Notes: generated by a model not told the origin, from the letters alone. A DNA stretch of 64,000 nt from Methanoregula sp. PtaB.Bin085 (GCF_002067035.1 NZ_MVQB01000028.1:29589-93588), one strand, 5' to 3'. Numbered from the stretch's first letter, positions 32,904 through 42,017 are shown. Numbers and translations: made by a program.

Positions 32904-33507
32904 TCCGCTGGATCGCGGACAGGTTCGTGCAGACCGCGATGATGATGACTGCAGCCCAGATAAAACCGGAGATCCCGCCGATGATCAGGACCAGGAATGT
33001 CTCCGGCCGGCCGAAGAATCCAACCCCCTCCAGGGGATCGTCAATCTTGCCCTCTACTTTTTCCCGGTACCCGATCTCCGCATAGACCACCGGTTTGATG
33101 AAGGTGTTCATCAGCGAGCCGATGATCGCGATGGTCACGATGGCAAAATCCGTGCCCGGGGGAACTGCCACGAACTGGCTGACAACCGCAATACCGGAAA
33201 GGCCGATCCCGAGAAGCGCAATCGCATCGACATACTTGTCGACAATCCAGTCGAAGACCGCGCCAAAATCCGTGTGGGCATTGGTCTTCCGTGCAACACT
33301 TCCATCGATCAGGTCGAAGACTGCCGAGACAAAAAGTGCCAGGCTTCCGAGCAGGAACTCGCGCCGGAAGAACAGAAAGGCGCAGGCACCGCCGGCAACC
33401 AGGGCGAGGAGCGAGATCTGGTTGGGGGTGATCCCCAGCCGGACAAAAACCTCTGCCACCGGCTCAAGGTACTTCACGAACCTCGGCCGGAGTGCAGTAA
33501 TATTCAT
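32875..33507 (-). CDS. CDP-alcohol phosphatidyltransferase (archaeal phospholipid synthase)
   Basis: 210 residues with the family motif DGx2ARx8Gx3Dx3D (DGSVARK...GAVFDWIVDKY) and about five membrane helices. These enzymes swap CMP of CDP-archaeol for a polar head group; archaeetidylinositol-phosphate or archaetidylglycerol-phosphate synthase are the likely activities. The precise head group cannot be decided from the motif. It shares its last 29 bp with artA on the other strand. A functional connection to sortase-dependent lipid anchoring is plausible but inferred. Confidence 0.85.
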   Translation of the reverse strand: MNITALRPRFVKYLEPVAEVFVRLGITPNQISLLALVAGGACAFLFFRREFLLGSLALFVSAVFDLIDGSVARKTNAHTDFGAVFDWIVDKYVDAIALLGIGLSGIAVVSQFVAVPPGTDFAIVTIAIIGSLMNTFIKPVVYAEIGYREKVEGKIDDPLEGVGFFGRPETFLVLIIGGISGFIWAAVIIIAVCTNLSAIQRIIYLYRTLS

Positions 33508-33642
33508 AACTCAATTCATGGGCACACGATCCATTAATAGTTGCCTTTTTCGGGCTTGCCCGCGAATCTGACTGATGCTGACTTCCGCTATCATCACTTT
33601 ATTTATATCCCCCACACAATGATACCGGAGAGAAGAGTGGCA

Positions 33643-34329
33643 ATGACACAGAAAACCGACCGGCCGCATGTCCTGATGATGTCGGAGATCACAGCAGACG
33701 GGAAACTCACCCTGAAAAAAGGGGCTTCCTCCAAGATCCTGATGAAATACATGGCGCACGAGACCGAGCTGCTGCTCCATGAAACCCGGGCCGAATACGA
33801 TGCCATCATGGTCGGCGCCAATACCATCCGCATCGACAACTCGTTTCTCACTGTCAGGTATGTCAAGGGGAAAAACCCGCTCCGGGTCATCCCGTGCAGC
33901 ATGGCGGACCTTCCGCTCGATGCGAACGTCCTGAAGAACGATGCCCCGACCGCGATCGCTGTCTGCGAAGCGGCACCAAAGGACCGCGTCGAGGCGATAC
34001 ACAAGAAGGGGGCTCACGTCATCGTTGCCGGTAAAAAGCATGTCGAACTCCCGCTCCTCATGAAGATCCTCAAAGAGAAATTTGGTGTAAAGAAACTGAT
34101 GATCGAGGGCGGGCCAACCCTGAACTGGCACATGCTGCACGATCGCCTCGTTGACGAGATCCGGCTCATCCACCTGCCGTTCATCGTAGGGGGGTCCGAC
34201 ACACCATCGCTGGTCGGCGGAATGCACATCGATACCGAAGACCAGATGATCCGGCTCAACCTGAAAAAATTCTACCTGTGCGGCAGCAACCTCGTCTCGG
34301 AGTTTGATGTCCTGTACAGCGAGGCCTGA
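33643..34329 (+). CDS. arfC: 2,5-Diamino-6-(ribosylamino)-4(3H)-pyrimidinone 5'-phosphate reductase
   Basis: 228 residues, homologous to the reductase domain of RibD, acting in riboflavin and F420 precursor synthesis. Motifs: MMSEITADGKLTL at the start, ETRAEYDAIMVGANTIRIDN with the dinucleotide-binding GxNT, KKLMIEGGPTLNW, and the FIVGGSDTPSLVGG region. The ATG at 33643 fits the family start; an upstream in-frame ATG at 33619 is possible. The next gene, sppA, begins 3 bp after its stop. Confidence 0.9.
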   Translation: MTQKTDRPHVLMMSEITADGKLTLKKGASSKILMKYMAHETELLLHETRAEYDAIMVGANTIRIDNSFLTVRYVKGKNPLRVIPCSMADLPLDANVLKNDAPTAIAVCEAAPKDRVEAIHKKGAHVIVAGKKHVELPLLMKILKEKFGVKKLMIEGGPTLNWHMLHDRLVDEIRLIHLPFIVGGSDTPSLVGGMHIDTEDQMIRLNLKKFYLCGSNLVSEFDVLYSEA

Positions 34330-34332
34330 TCC

Positions 34333-35313
34333 ATGGACGGAAACGAACACCCCTTCCCTCCGGCACCGGAACCCGGACAGGTATCCGACACGGTTCCCGC
34401 AGGTCATTCCCTGCCTCCTGAAGGACACCAGCTGCCGGAAGTCCTCCCTCAGCCGGATGCCACGATTCCGCCCGCACCACCCTGCGCACCTCCGGCTGCA
34501 CCAGCCAATCCGGTTGCGGCTCCCGCGCCCCGGTTCAATGCGGGATTCAAGTGGTTCATATTCATCACCCTGGCCCTCCTTGTCGTCTGCGGTGTCTCCT
34601 TTACCTGGTATTTCCTCTCGCACCCGGAGACGCAGGGGGTCTCCGTTGTCCGGATGGAAGGCACGATGGTCACCGGGGAGTCCTATGACGATGAGTATAT
34701 CGGGAGCGAAGTGGTAGGCAGGGAGCTGCGGGAAGCTGCGGACGATCCTCTCGTTGACGCAATTGTCCTGCGTGTGAACAGCCCGGGCGGGACCCCCGCT
34801 GCAGCACAGGAGATCATTGGCGACCTTGAGTACGCCAAGACCAAAAAGCCCGTTGTCGTATCGATGGGCGACATGGGCACGTCGGCTGCATACTATGTCA
34901 GCGCCCATGCAGACCGCATTTATGCAAACCCGGATACGTTCACGGCAGGTATCGGTGTTATCTGGAAATTCTCGGACATCAGCCGCTGGATGGAAAAGGA
35001 AGGATATAATGTCAGTACCGTAAAGTCCGGCAGCAAGAAGGATATGGGCTCGACCAGCCGCCCGCTCACGTCCGATGAGGAGGAATATGCCCGGAAAGTC
35101 GTATCGGACAGCTTCGAAACGTTTATTTCAGATATCACGTCCCAGCGGGTCATCGCCCGCTCCGACATCGAGGACGGCAGGGTGATCCGCGGCGCTGATG
35201 CCATAAAGATCAACGTGATTGATGAACTCGGGAACCTCAACGATGCAATCGAAGGGGCAAAGAAGCTGGCCGCGTCCCGTTCTAAACCATCCTTACCGGG
35301 TCTGCCTTCATGA
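34333..35313 (+). CDS. sppA: Signal peptide peptidase SppA (S49) with proline-rich N-terminus
   Basis: 326 residues. A 70-residue Pro/Ala-rich cytosolic leader is followed by one membrane helix (about 73-95) and the S49 protease domain. The nucleophile serine is S184 in GDMGTSAAYY and the general-base lysine is about K236 in GSKKDMGS. PGG and the ITAG-like DTFTAGIGVI segments fit. It degrades cleaved signal peptides and misfolded membrane proteins. The low-complexity N-terminal tail is not part of the standard archaeal SppA and may be an interaction arm. Tail overlaps convergent truD by 32 bp. Confidence 0.92.
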   Translation: MDGNEHPFPPAPEPGQVSDTVPAGHSLPPEGHQLPEVLPQPDATIPPAPPCAPPAAPANPVAAPAPRFNAGFKWFIFITLALLVVCGVSFTWYFLSHPETQGVSVVRMEGTMVTGESYDDEYIGSEVVGRELREAADDPLVDAIVLRVNSPGGTPAAAQEIIGDLEYAKTKKPVVVSMGDMGTSAAYYVSAHADRIYANPDTFTAGIGVIWKFSDISRWMEKEGYNVSTVKSGSKKDMGSTSRPLTSDEEEYARKVVSDSFETFISDITSQRVIARSDIEDGRVIRGADAIKINVIDELGNLNDAIEGAKKLAASRSKPSLPGLPS

Positions 35314-36553
35314 ATTCGCGGCAGACCGTTGTTGCGTAATGGCCGGGAGGCAGGGTGAATTTCAGGCGCAGGTCCCCGGCCTCCAGAGATGCCCGGATAT
35401 CCGTCCTGAGCAAAACCGGTCGCCACGCACCCTCGAATTTTGTCCGGACAAATACCGATGCCCGGGAAAAATCTTCCGGAGTGATCGCGTGTTCTGCCAG
35501 GTGTTCTGCGGCACTGCGTTCGCCGGGAGTTCCCGGACCGGCCTTCTCTTTTCCCGGCATGAAGAGCGCGATTGAACACCTCCCCCGGTTCAGGTGAATC
35601 TTCACTGCGTCCAGGTTTGTATCCGTTACGGTATCCGTCCTCCCGTTCGCAAAGAGAAGATGGTCGCCCGGTTGGGGATCGTCAAGGCCATACCCGTCAT
35701 CGATCCGTCGGCTCAGTGCACGGTTGAACAGGTACGACTGGAATGCCGACACAAACATCGAGAGGAGCTTCGGCGGGAGTTCATGCAATGCGCCCGCATA
35801 ATCGTACGGGTGCCCTGCAAGATGGTGGAGCATGGCCCGCTCGTAGTTCATCTGGACCGGGAGGGCGTGCAGCGCAGGGACCGGATCGCGCGTTGCCGTG
35901 AAGGCTGCCCGTATCTTCCGTATCTCCTCCGGTTCGCCCGGAAATTCCGTACCGATATAGGTGAGGACTGCCTTCTCGTAGTCACCCCTCAGGATCCATT
36001 CCCCGACACGATGGGTCACCGGCCGGATCGCTCCGAACCGCTGGATCCCGAAATAATTGGGAATGCCCGTGGCAACCGATGCGGAAATTTCCTGTACCCG
36101 TGCTTCGAGATCCGCCGGGTCCGGATCGCGTATCATGATGTCGAACCGGTTTCCCTGCAGGTCGCCGAGCGAGAGTGCCTCGTTCGACCGGCCTACCGGC
36201 ACGATGGTGATATCCTTTAAGGATATCCCTGCAACCTGTTCCGGTGGAACATCATACAGGGAGATCCGCTGGATCGTGACTGCATTCCGGTCTTTCGTTC
36301 CCGCCCAGCCGATGCGGCGGTGACTGATCCCGAGCCGCTTTGCGATCTCCTTAACAGCATGCTGGAGTTCCCAGTTTCGTTTCGTGAGACGGCAGATAAG
36401 GAACGGACCATCGGTCTGCTTCTTCTCAGCCGGTATCTCTTCCACATAAAAGTCCTCTGCCGCTGCACGGAGCCTGCCCCCGATACCGTCGGCATCGCTT
36501 GCGTACCAGCATATCCCGAGATCCTGCTCGAGCGGAAACGTGCTCTTTCTCAT
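35282..36553 (-). CDS. truD: tRNA pseudouridine synthase D (TruD)
   Basis: 423 residues. The catalytic aspartate is D88 in RIGWAGTKDRNAVT. Other signature segments are ISLKDI, GDLQGNRFDI, GIPNYFGIQRFG and the ALFMPG region. It makes pseudouridine 13 in tRNAs. Length fits archaeal TruD, which has an insertion domain. It starts 4 bp inside the end of pth2 (ATGA overlap), and the pth2-truD pair is common in methanogens. Confidence 0.94.
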   Translation of the reverse strand: MRKSTFPLEQDLGICWYASDADGIGGRLRAAAEDFYVEEIPAEKKQTDGPFLICRLTKRNWELQHAVKEIAKRLGISHRRIGWAGTKDRNAVTIQRISLYDVPPEQVAGISLKDITIVPVGRSNEALSLGDLQGNRFDIMIRDPDPADLEARVQEISASVATGIPNYFGIQRFGAIRPVTHRVGEWILRGDYEKAVLTYIGTEFPGEPEEIRKIRAAFTATRDPVPALHALPVQMNYERAMLHHLAGHPYDYAGALHELPPKLLSMFVSAFQSYLFNRALSRRIDDGYGLDDPQPGDHLLFANGRTDTVTDTNLDAVKIHLNRGRCSIALFMPGKEKAGPGTPGERSAAEHLAEHAITPEDFSRASVFVRTKFEGAWRPVLLRTDIRASLEAGDLRLKFTLPPGHYATTVCREFMKADPVRMV

Positions 36554-36912
36554 AACAGGGAAAGCGAACCGGTAATTTTATCGAGGTCCTCGCTCCGGGC
36601 CGGGCCAAGACCGAGCGCGGTTACGGTACCTGGCGGGATCTCGGTCATGCCGGCGTCCTGGACAAGAGACGTTGCGATCCCGGCGTGTTCCGCCATAACC
36701 TTCAGTTCAAAGAGTGTCCGTTCATCGTTTGCCTTGAGAACCACCTTCTTCTGCCCTTCTGCAATCCACGCCTTCCGGAGATCCTTGTCCGCGCTGTTGT
36801 AGGCCCCGATCGATGCATGTCCCGCCTGGGCGCACCGCTTGCCGCAGCTCATCTTCACGTCGTTTCGTATGATGAGGCATTGCTTGTACCGGAATTCGGG
36901 CTCGTGTGCCAT
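36550..36912 (-). CDS. pth2: Peptidyl-tRNA hydrolase Pth2
   Basis: 120-residue archaeal/eukaryotic Pth2, recycling peptidyl-tRNA. Motifs: YKQCLIIRNDVKMSCGKRCAQAGHAS at the N-terminus (catalytic Asp and His-adjacent lysine), the AGIATSLVQDAGMTEI segment, and TALGLGPARSEDLDKITG at the end. Full length. Translationally coupled to truD by an ATGA overlap. No anomalies. Confidence 0.95.
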   Translation of the reverse strand: MAHEPEFRYKQCLIIRNDVKMSCGKRCAQAGHASIGAYNSADKDLRKAWIAEGQKKVVLKANDERTLFELKVMAEHAGIATSLVQDAGMTEIPPGTVTALGLGPARSEDLDKITGSLSLL

Positions 36913-37025
36913 TGCCGGTATCGTTGGTTCTCTCCTGACATATACCTATAGCAGAACGGGATGATGAAGGGCCAAAAAGGAATATTTTTTTATGCTCCCG
37001 TCACCAGTGTAATCAGCATCTCGCT

Positions 37026-37829
37026 ATGGCATCCCGTCAGCACACCCGTTCCCGTACCGGCTGCCTCCCTGCCGGTATCATCATACTTGCACTCGCCTGC
37101 TTCCTGCTCATCTGCGGATGCCTGCAGGTCGAACCTGAAGAGCTCCCCCCGGAAACCCCTGCGATTCCGGTGACAATTGCAGAATCTCCTGCACTCACAC
37201 CGACCCCCGGGACCACTGTCGCGATACCTCCGGCCATCTCGATCACGAGACCCCGGCTGACCGGCCTCTTCTCAGCGCAGGACTTTCCTGCTGAAGTAAA
37301 AGCAGCAGTTATGGAGTATTCATCCGGGAAGACCTCTGATACCCTCAACAGTTACCTGCGGTGGGAATCAGTACGGGCCCGGACATCTAAGCAGGACGCC
37401 GCGACAATCCGGGAACAGATCAGCCGGATCGATTATGCAATGTACAATACCTCGCTGAAGGAGAATATCAGCCTCTTTATTCCTTTGAGTGCGGATCAGG
37501 CACGGAAAGTCCGTAACGAGTCCGTCTTTTCCGAGAACAGTTATATCCTCGCATCCTACGATCCATCCGTTATCTACCACCGTTTCGCAGAGAGAAGCAG
37601 GGACAATGACGGATATTTCACGATGTGCGTTATCGATTTCCGCCCCGGGAGCCATCCCCTCTGGATCAATGAGACGGAGCGGGAGTTTGTCCTGCCCCGC
37701 GGGGGCATCTGGGACGTGGCGGGAGAAGATACCTACGAGAAACTCAGATTTGCTGCGGATTCCATTCCACGGTATGACGATATTGTACTGACGAAGGTCC
37801 GGATCATCCGTACAAAAGAGCATCCCTGA
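37026..37829 (+). CDS. Lipoprotein with ADP-ribosyltransferase-like fold (inferred)
   Basis: 267 residues. The signal sequence ends in lipobox LICGC (Cys32). A Pro/Thr-rich linker (35-75) precedes a domain that reads like the ADP-ribosyltransferase exoenzyme fold: VMEYSSGKTSDTLNSYLR (compare the usual Y...IN..LR), an ISRIDYAMYN helix, NSYILASYDPSVIYHRFAE (where toxins have STS) and INETEREFVLPRGGIWDV (matching E-x-E-LLPRG). The E-x-E pair E218/E220 is kept, but the arginine and the STS triplet are not evident, so it may be inactive or bind another ligand. The fold call is by eye and needs a profile search. Confidence 0.5.
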   Translation: MASRQHTRSRTGCLPAGIIILALACFLLICGCLQVEPEELPPETPAIPVTIAESPALTPTPGTTVAIPPAISITRPRLTGLFSAQDFPAEVKAAVMEYSSGKTSDTLNSYLRWESVRARTSKQDAATIREQISRIDYAMYNTSLKENISLFIPLSADQARKVRNESVFSENSYILASYDPSVIYHRFAERSRDNDGYFTMCVIDFRPGSHPLWINETEREFVLPRGGIWDVAGEDTYEKLRFAADSIPRYDDIVLTKVRIIRTKEHP

Positions 37830-37852
37830 AGGACGGAGGATGGTTCCGGATC

Positions 37853-38587
37853 ATGGACGATACTGCCCGGACCCATTACGATTCGTTCCTTGCCCCCGTC
37901 TACTCCTGGATGCACGGGAGTCTGGAAGAACGGATACGGAAGAACCGCGAGTTCTTTTCACGTCACGCGCTCATCCCGCGGGACAACCGGGTCGCCCTCG
38001 ACCTTGGAGCCGGGGTCGGATACCAGTCCATTACCCTTGCACAGCTCGGGTTCTCCGTAACCGCAGTGGACTTTTGTAGCGGACTGCTGGAACAACTCCG
38101 CATGCACGCAGGAGATCAGAGGATCGGGACCTTGCACGGGGACATTATGGATTTTGCCCTGTGGTCGGGCCGCAGCCCGGCACTCATCACCTGCATGGGA
38201 GACACGCTTACCCACCTGCACTCGCTTCAGGAGGCAGAAGACCTGGTCCGCCGGTGTTACAATGAACTTGCTTTTGGAGGACGGATTGTCCTGTCGCTGC
38301 GGGATTATTCCCGGGAACCGGCCGGAGAGATTATCGTTGTTCCGGTACAGCGGGACAATCACCGGATCTTCCTCTGCAGGTTCGAATACCGCGACAGAAC
38401 CGTTTCCGTACGCGACATCCTGTACTCCTCCGGTACGGGGCGCTGGAGAAGGACGGCATCACAGTACACGAAAATCCGGATCGCGCCCGTGACGCTTGCC
38501 CGGATGCTCGCGGATGCGGGATTTGTCCCCGGGTTTTGTTCTGCTGACAACGGGACCATTATCGCCATAGCCCGGAAGGATGCATGA
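37853..38587 (+). CDS. Class I SAM-dependent methyltransferase
   Basis: 244 residues. Motif I is VALDLGAGVGYQSI, the acidic end of strand beta-2 is AVDFCSG, and a conserved ITCMGDTLTHL follows. The fold is complete and soluble. The substrate (small molecule or protein) cannot be inferred. A C-terminal lobe, ending GTIIAIARKD, resembles that of small-molecule methyltransferases. It is 23 bp after the lipoprotein gene, so the two may share a transcript, but no functional link is apparent. Confidence 0.88.
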   Translation: MDDTARTHYDSFLAPVYSWMHGSLEERIRKNREFFSRHALIPRDNRVALDLGAGVGYQSITLAQLGFSVTAVDFCSGLLEQLRMHAGDQRIGTLHGDIMDFALWSGRSPALITCMGDTLTHLHSLQEAEDLVRRCYNELAFGGRIVLSLRDYSREPAGEIIVVPVQRDNHRIFLCRFEYRDRTVSVRDILYSSGTGRWRRTASQYTKIRIAPVTLARMLADAGFVPGFCSADNGTIIAIARKDA

Positions 38588-38653
38588 CGCCGGCTTTTCT
38601 GATTCTGCCAGCAACCCAGAATTCATATACGGTGATCTTTGAATAGTTCCGGT

Positions 38654-39655
38654 ATGGAGCATGCCGACCCGGTACCGCCAATCATCAGCGTCGAGAACCT
38701 TGAGCACCGCTACGGGGATTTCACAGCGGTCGACACCATCAGTTTTACGGTAAAAAAAGGCGAGATCTTCAGCTTCCTCGGGCCGAACGGGGCCGGCAAG
38801 AGTACCGTCATCAACATTCTCATCACGCTTCTTGCGCGGCAGAAAGGGACGGCTGTTGTCGCCGGTTACGACGTAACCGCCCAGCCGCAGCAGGTCAGGG
38901 AATCGATCGGGATCGTCTTCCAGGACATCACGCTCGACCGGGATATGACAGTCCGTGAAACCCTCGAGTTTCACGGGAGGCTCTACAACATGCCGGTGAG
39001 CGAGCGGAGGGCCCGCATCGACGAACTGCTGAAGCTCGTCCAGCTGGATACCAAGAGGGACGAGCTGACCAAGCGCCTGAGCGGGGGCATGAAACGGAGG
39101 CTCGAGATCGCCCGGGGCCTGATGACCCGTCCGAAGATTCTCTTTCTTGACGAGCCGACCATCGGCCTCGATCCCCAGACCCGGATGCGGATGTGGGAGT
39201 ACATCAAGAACGTGAACAACGAGGGAACCACCATCTTCCTCACAACGCATTACATGGACGAGGCCGACCAGCTCTCGGACCGTATCAGCATCATCGACCA
39301 CGGGAAGATCGTCATCACCGGAACCTCCGGGGAACTCAAGAACACGCTCGGCCGTGATCTTATCTACCTTGAGACGGACAACAACGATGCTGCTGTCCGG
39401 ATCCTCAAAGATGTGGCAGCCGTCCGCGACGTCAGGATAAAATCCGGCGGATTCGTTCTCACGGTTCACGAGGACGGGACGAAGATCCTTCCGTCCCTCA
39501 TCGATACACTGCGGAAGAACGGGATCGAGATCAGCACGATCAACCTCAAGAAACCGACCATGGACGACGTCTTTGTCCATTACACGGGAAAGGAACTCCG
39601 CGACGAGGGCGCGGCACCGGCACGGGCGATGCACCTGCAGCCGCGGGGGCGCTGA
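38654..39655 (+). CDS. ABC transporter ATP-binding protein (DrrA-type exporter)
   Basis: 333 residues. Walker A GPNGAGKST, Q-loop VFQD, signature LSGGMKRRLEIARG, Walker B LFLDEPTIGLD and the H-switch TTHYMDEAD are intact. A C-terminal extension of about 100 residues, ending with IEISTINLKKPTMDDVFVHYTG, is the DrrA/daunorubicin-type regulatory part. The start is uncertain (TTG 38639 or ATG 38654; I favour ATG). Its stop lies 1 bp before the permease ATG, so together they form one exporter. Confidence 0.9.
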   Translation: MEHADPVPPIISVENLEHRYGDFTAVDTISFTVKKGEIFSFLGPNGAGKSTVINILITLLARQKGTAVVAGYDVTAQPQQVRESIGIVFQDITLDRDMTVRETLEFHGRLYNMPVSERRARIDELLKLVQLDTKRDELTKRLSGGMKRRLEIARGLMTRPKILFLDEPTIGLDPQTRMRMWEYIKNVNNEGTTIFLTTHYMDEADQLSDRISIIDHGKIVITGTSGELKNTLGRDLIYLETDNNDAAVRILKDVAAVRDVRIKSGGFVLTVHEDGTKILPSLIDTLRKNGIEISTINLKKPTMDDVFVHYTGKELRDEGAAPARAMHLQPRGR

Positions 39656-39656
39656 C

Positions 39657-40493
39657 ATGGCGTACGGTTTCTTTACCATCTTCTGGCGCGACATGATCCG
39701 GTTTGTCCGGTTCAAGACGCTTCTTGTCTCCTCGCTCCTCCAGCCGGCCCTCTGGATGGCATTCTTCGGGATTGCGATGTCAAGCAACTTCGACAAACTG
39801 ACCGCTGGATTACCGGTGCCCGCAGGCGCCCATGTCGTGGGGTACCTCACCTTCATGGGGGCCGGCATTATCGCCATGACCACGCTTTTTACGAGTCTCT
39901 TCTCCGGCATCGTCATCCTCTTTGACAAGAACTGGGGCCTCATGCGGGAGATCCTGGCAAGCCCCACGGACCGCAACCAGATCATCCTCGGGATCGCGCT
40001 CTCGGGCGTGACCAAGTCGTTCATCCAGGCAGTCATCATCATGGCATTCGGTATCGCGATCGGTGCGGCTTTCTTTGCCGGGTTCACACCGGTTCAGACA
40101 GCAATCGGTGTTGCCGGCATCCTCGCGTTCGTCGCTCTGTTCGCGCTGGGTTTCCTGTTCCTCTCCGCGGCAATCGCGATCTCAATGGAGAGCCCCGAGG
40201 GGCTGCAGGGCATCATGACGCTCCTCACCATGCCGATCTTCTTTGCGAGCAATGCCCTGTACCCGATCGACACGTTCCCCGAGATCCTGAAGATCATCTC
40301 GATTTACAACCCGCTGACGCTCCTCATCAACGGCATCCGGTACTTCGCGATCGGGCCGGACTTTGTCGCGATGGGGAAGCATTACGCCATCACGCAGGGC
40401 GACGTTCTCCTGTCCTTCGCCGGGCTGATTGTGTTTGCTGCGATCATGTTCGCGTTCGCGTACTGGCGGTTTGGCAAAGCGGTTGTTACGTGA
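39657..40493 (+). CDS. ABC-2 type transporter permease (DrrB-type)
   Basis: 278 residues with six membrane segments (about 20-45, 60-85, 108-130, 140-165, 170-190 and 235-260) of the ABC2 permease family. The conserved EILASPTDR loop that contacts the ATPase follows helix 2, and the NPLTLLINGIRY near the end is typical. Translation starts 1 bp after the ATPase stop. Substrate (drug, lipid or other) is unknown. Followed by a 1.5 kb stretch without genes. Confidence 0.9.
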   Translation: MAYGFFTIFWRDMIRFVRFKTLLVSSLLQPALWMAFFGIAMSSNFDKLTAGLPVPAGAHVVGYLTFMGAGIIAMTTLFTSLFSGIVILFDKNWGLMREILASPTDRNQIILGIALSGVTKSFIQAVIIMAFGIAIGAAFFAGFTPVQTAIGVAGILAFVALFALGFLFLSAAIAISMESPEGLQGIMTLLTMPIFFASNALYPIDTFPEILKIISIYNPLTLLINGIRYFAIGPDFVAMGKHYAITQGDVLLSFAGLIVFAAIMFAFAYWRFGKAVVT

Positions 40494-40656
40494 GTTAATA
40501 GAAGGGGACCGGCCCCGGATAATCGCAGCCTGATTTCCATGGAATACTCGATCCCGGATTAATCCGGAAAAATTATGAACCGCGATCATGATCGCGATTG
40601 GAAGAGAAAACCGCGGATGGCTAAGAAAAAATTTCGGGATCCGATTTAATTTCGTG

Positions 40657-41030
40657 CTCTGGAGAAATCCTTCCCATACCCGCACAGCGGAATTGCGAGG
40701 ATGTCCCTCATAAACAGCCTGCTCCACGGTCTGACTGGTCCGAAGGACCAGGAGGATAAGAAGAATCCGGAGGATTCTTCGCGGGACGGGGGTTGACAGA
40801 CCCCGACCGCCCGTGGCTCCATCACTGTCCAGTATTTTCCTCCCGCAGATTTTCCCATGAAAATTTCGTACAAGGATTGAATGATGGCGGCCGATGCCTC
40901 CATATGCCCGGTTGTGATGAACGGCCGCCGCCCTGAAGGGCGCCCCGCGGCGGCTTCAATTTCCGGTTATTCCGGGACAGTAACTGCCCCGCCGTGCCCT
41001 GTAAAAGGCTAAGAAACGGGGGACTCTCAT
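40657..41030. repeat. GC-rich intergenic repeat, copy B
   Basis: Starts with CTCTGGAGAAA-T-CCTTCC, as copy C does (60556, with one base different). It includes perfect hairpins CTGGTCC-GAA-GGACCAG (40735-40751) and GAAGAATCC-GGA-GGATTCTTC (40760-40780). A 24-bp block at 40811-40834 is 20/24 identical to 60786-60809, and a 39-bp block (40917-40955) matches copy A 38/39. Confidence 0.65.
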
Positions 41031-41602
41031 AATTATCCGGATTTTATATGATATTTCATCATTCAGGGTTAACTCCCGTTCCTGAACGTTGCTGCAGAAG
41101 AATGTCTGTAAACCAATTCGTGATTTTTTTCTGGATTGCAATTTCCGGATTCTGAAAGCGATCACAATCGCGGCCAAAAAAAATTCCGGAACGATCAACA
41201 TCCGGTTTTTTGATAAAAATCCGGTCCGCGATCGTTCCGGAAAAACCGGATCGTATCTTCGCCGGGGATATTGTATCCCCGTCGAAGGAGCAGGAGGTAC
41301 CGTCGGAAGGCTATAGTGCATTTCCTTTCATTTCCACGGCCTGCAGGTCATTGCCGGAAAAGGGCCTGCTGCAGGGCCGCTATTTTCGCAGGTCAAAAAC
41401 CGATTAAAATCGTTTTTATCCGAAAAAAGGCTTTTTAATCAGGATTTTTTCCGGCCGTTGACACCCCCGCCCCCGCGCCGGATCCTGCCTTCGTCCTTTT
41501 GGCAATCGGAGCCCGTATAAGACCCGGAATAACGTCCCCCTTCCGGGAATGCCGCTCTGCGACAGGATACCTCCTGATACCCGGGACGGGTTCCCGACCC
41601 GT

Positions 41603-41698
41603 GACAGGTCAGCCGATCCGGCCGGGTCAGGTACAATCGAAGAACCTCCGGTTCTTCCATCCTCCGGATCTTCTGACCTGTCGGACCTGAACAGGTCC
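41603..41698. repeat. Nested long-stem hairpin with adjacent hairpin
   Basis: Arms GACAGGTCAGCCGATCCGG (41603-41621) and CCGGATCTTCTGACCTGTC (41664-41682) pair at 17 of 19 positions. An inner 8-bp hairpin GAAGAACC-TCC-GGTTCTTC is at 41639-41657. Another hairpin GGACCTG-AA-CAGGTCC follows at 41683-41698. This is a plausible folded RNA on either strand. Confidence 0.6.
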
Positions 41699-42017
41699 GG
41701 ACGGAGACAGGAACTGCATTCTCGTAGAGGGGCCCCGGGAGGGCCTCCCTGCCGGTATACCGGGCGGGGACAGGCATTCAGAAGACGGAGATAACCGGGA
41801 AAAACCCGGGAATTTTTCCTGCCGTCCGTTTTTCCAAAAAAAAATTCCGGAAATAACCGGACGTAAAAAACCCAAATTTCTTCTGAGAATACATCACAAA
41901 AATCCGGATGCCCGGAATGTTTTTCCGGCGCGTTTCCTCCCGCCCGGAAAATCATGGCGCTCCGATCCCTTCATCTTCCGGGAAACGAATCACTCTGTCA
42001 TGACGGGAGACGGCTGA

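Larger units (their letters stand above)
40494..42017. other. 1.5-kb gene-free region, rich in palindromes and repeats
   Basis: No frame here looks like a real gene; the open frames are Pro/Gly/Arg-rich and unlike proteins. The region contains CGCGATCATGATCGCG (perfect 16-bp palindrome, 40581-40596), two tight hairpins (40735-40751, 40760-40780), repeat copy B, and a 13-bp inverted repeat TTCCGGAACGATC (41184-41196 / 41230-41242). A nested long-stem structure lies at 41603-41682, a further hairpin at 41683-41698 and CCGGTATACCGG at 41752-41763. It may encode a structured RNA, be a decayed element, or hold a regulatory cluster. Confidence 0.7.

Noticed and set aside
38459..40087. Minus-strand open frame of 542 codons across the ABC genes
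   Set aside because: ATPase and permease on the plus strand have all motifs; this frame has none.
41416..41955. Minus-strand open frame of 179 codons in the palindrome region
   Set aside because: Low-complexity Gly/Pro/Arg sequence with no domain; created by the GC-rich repeats rather than selection for protein.
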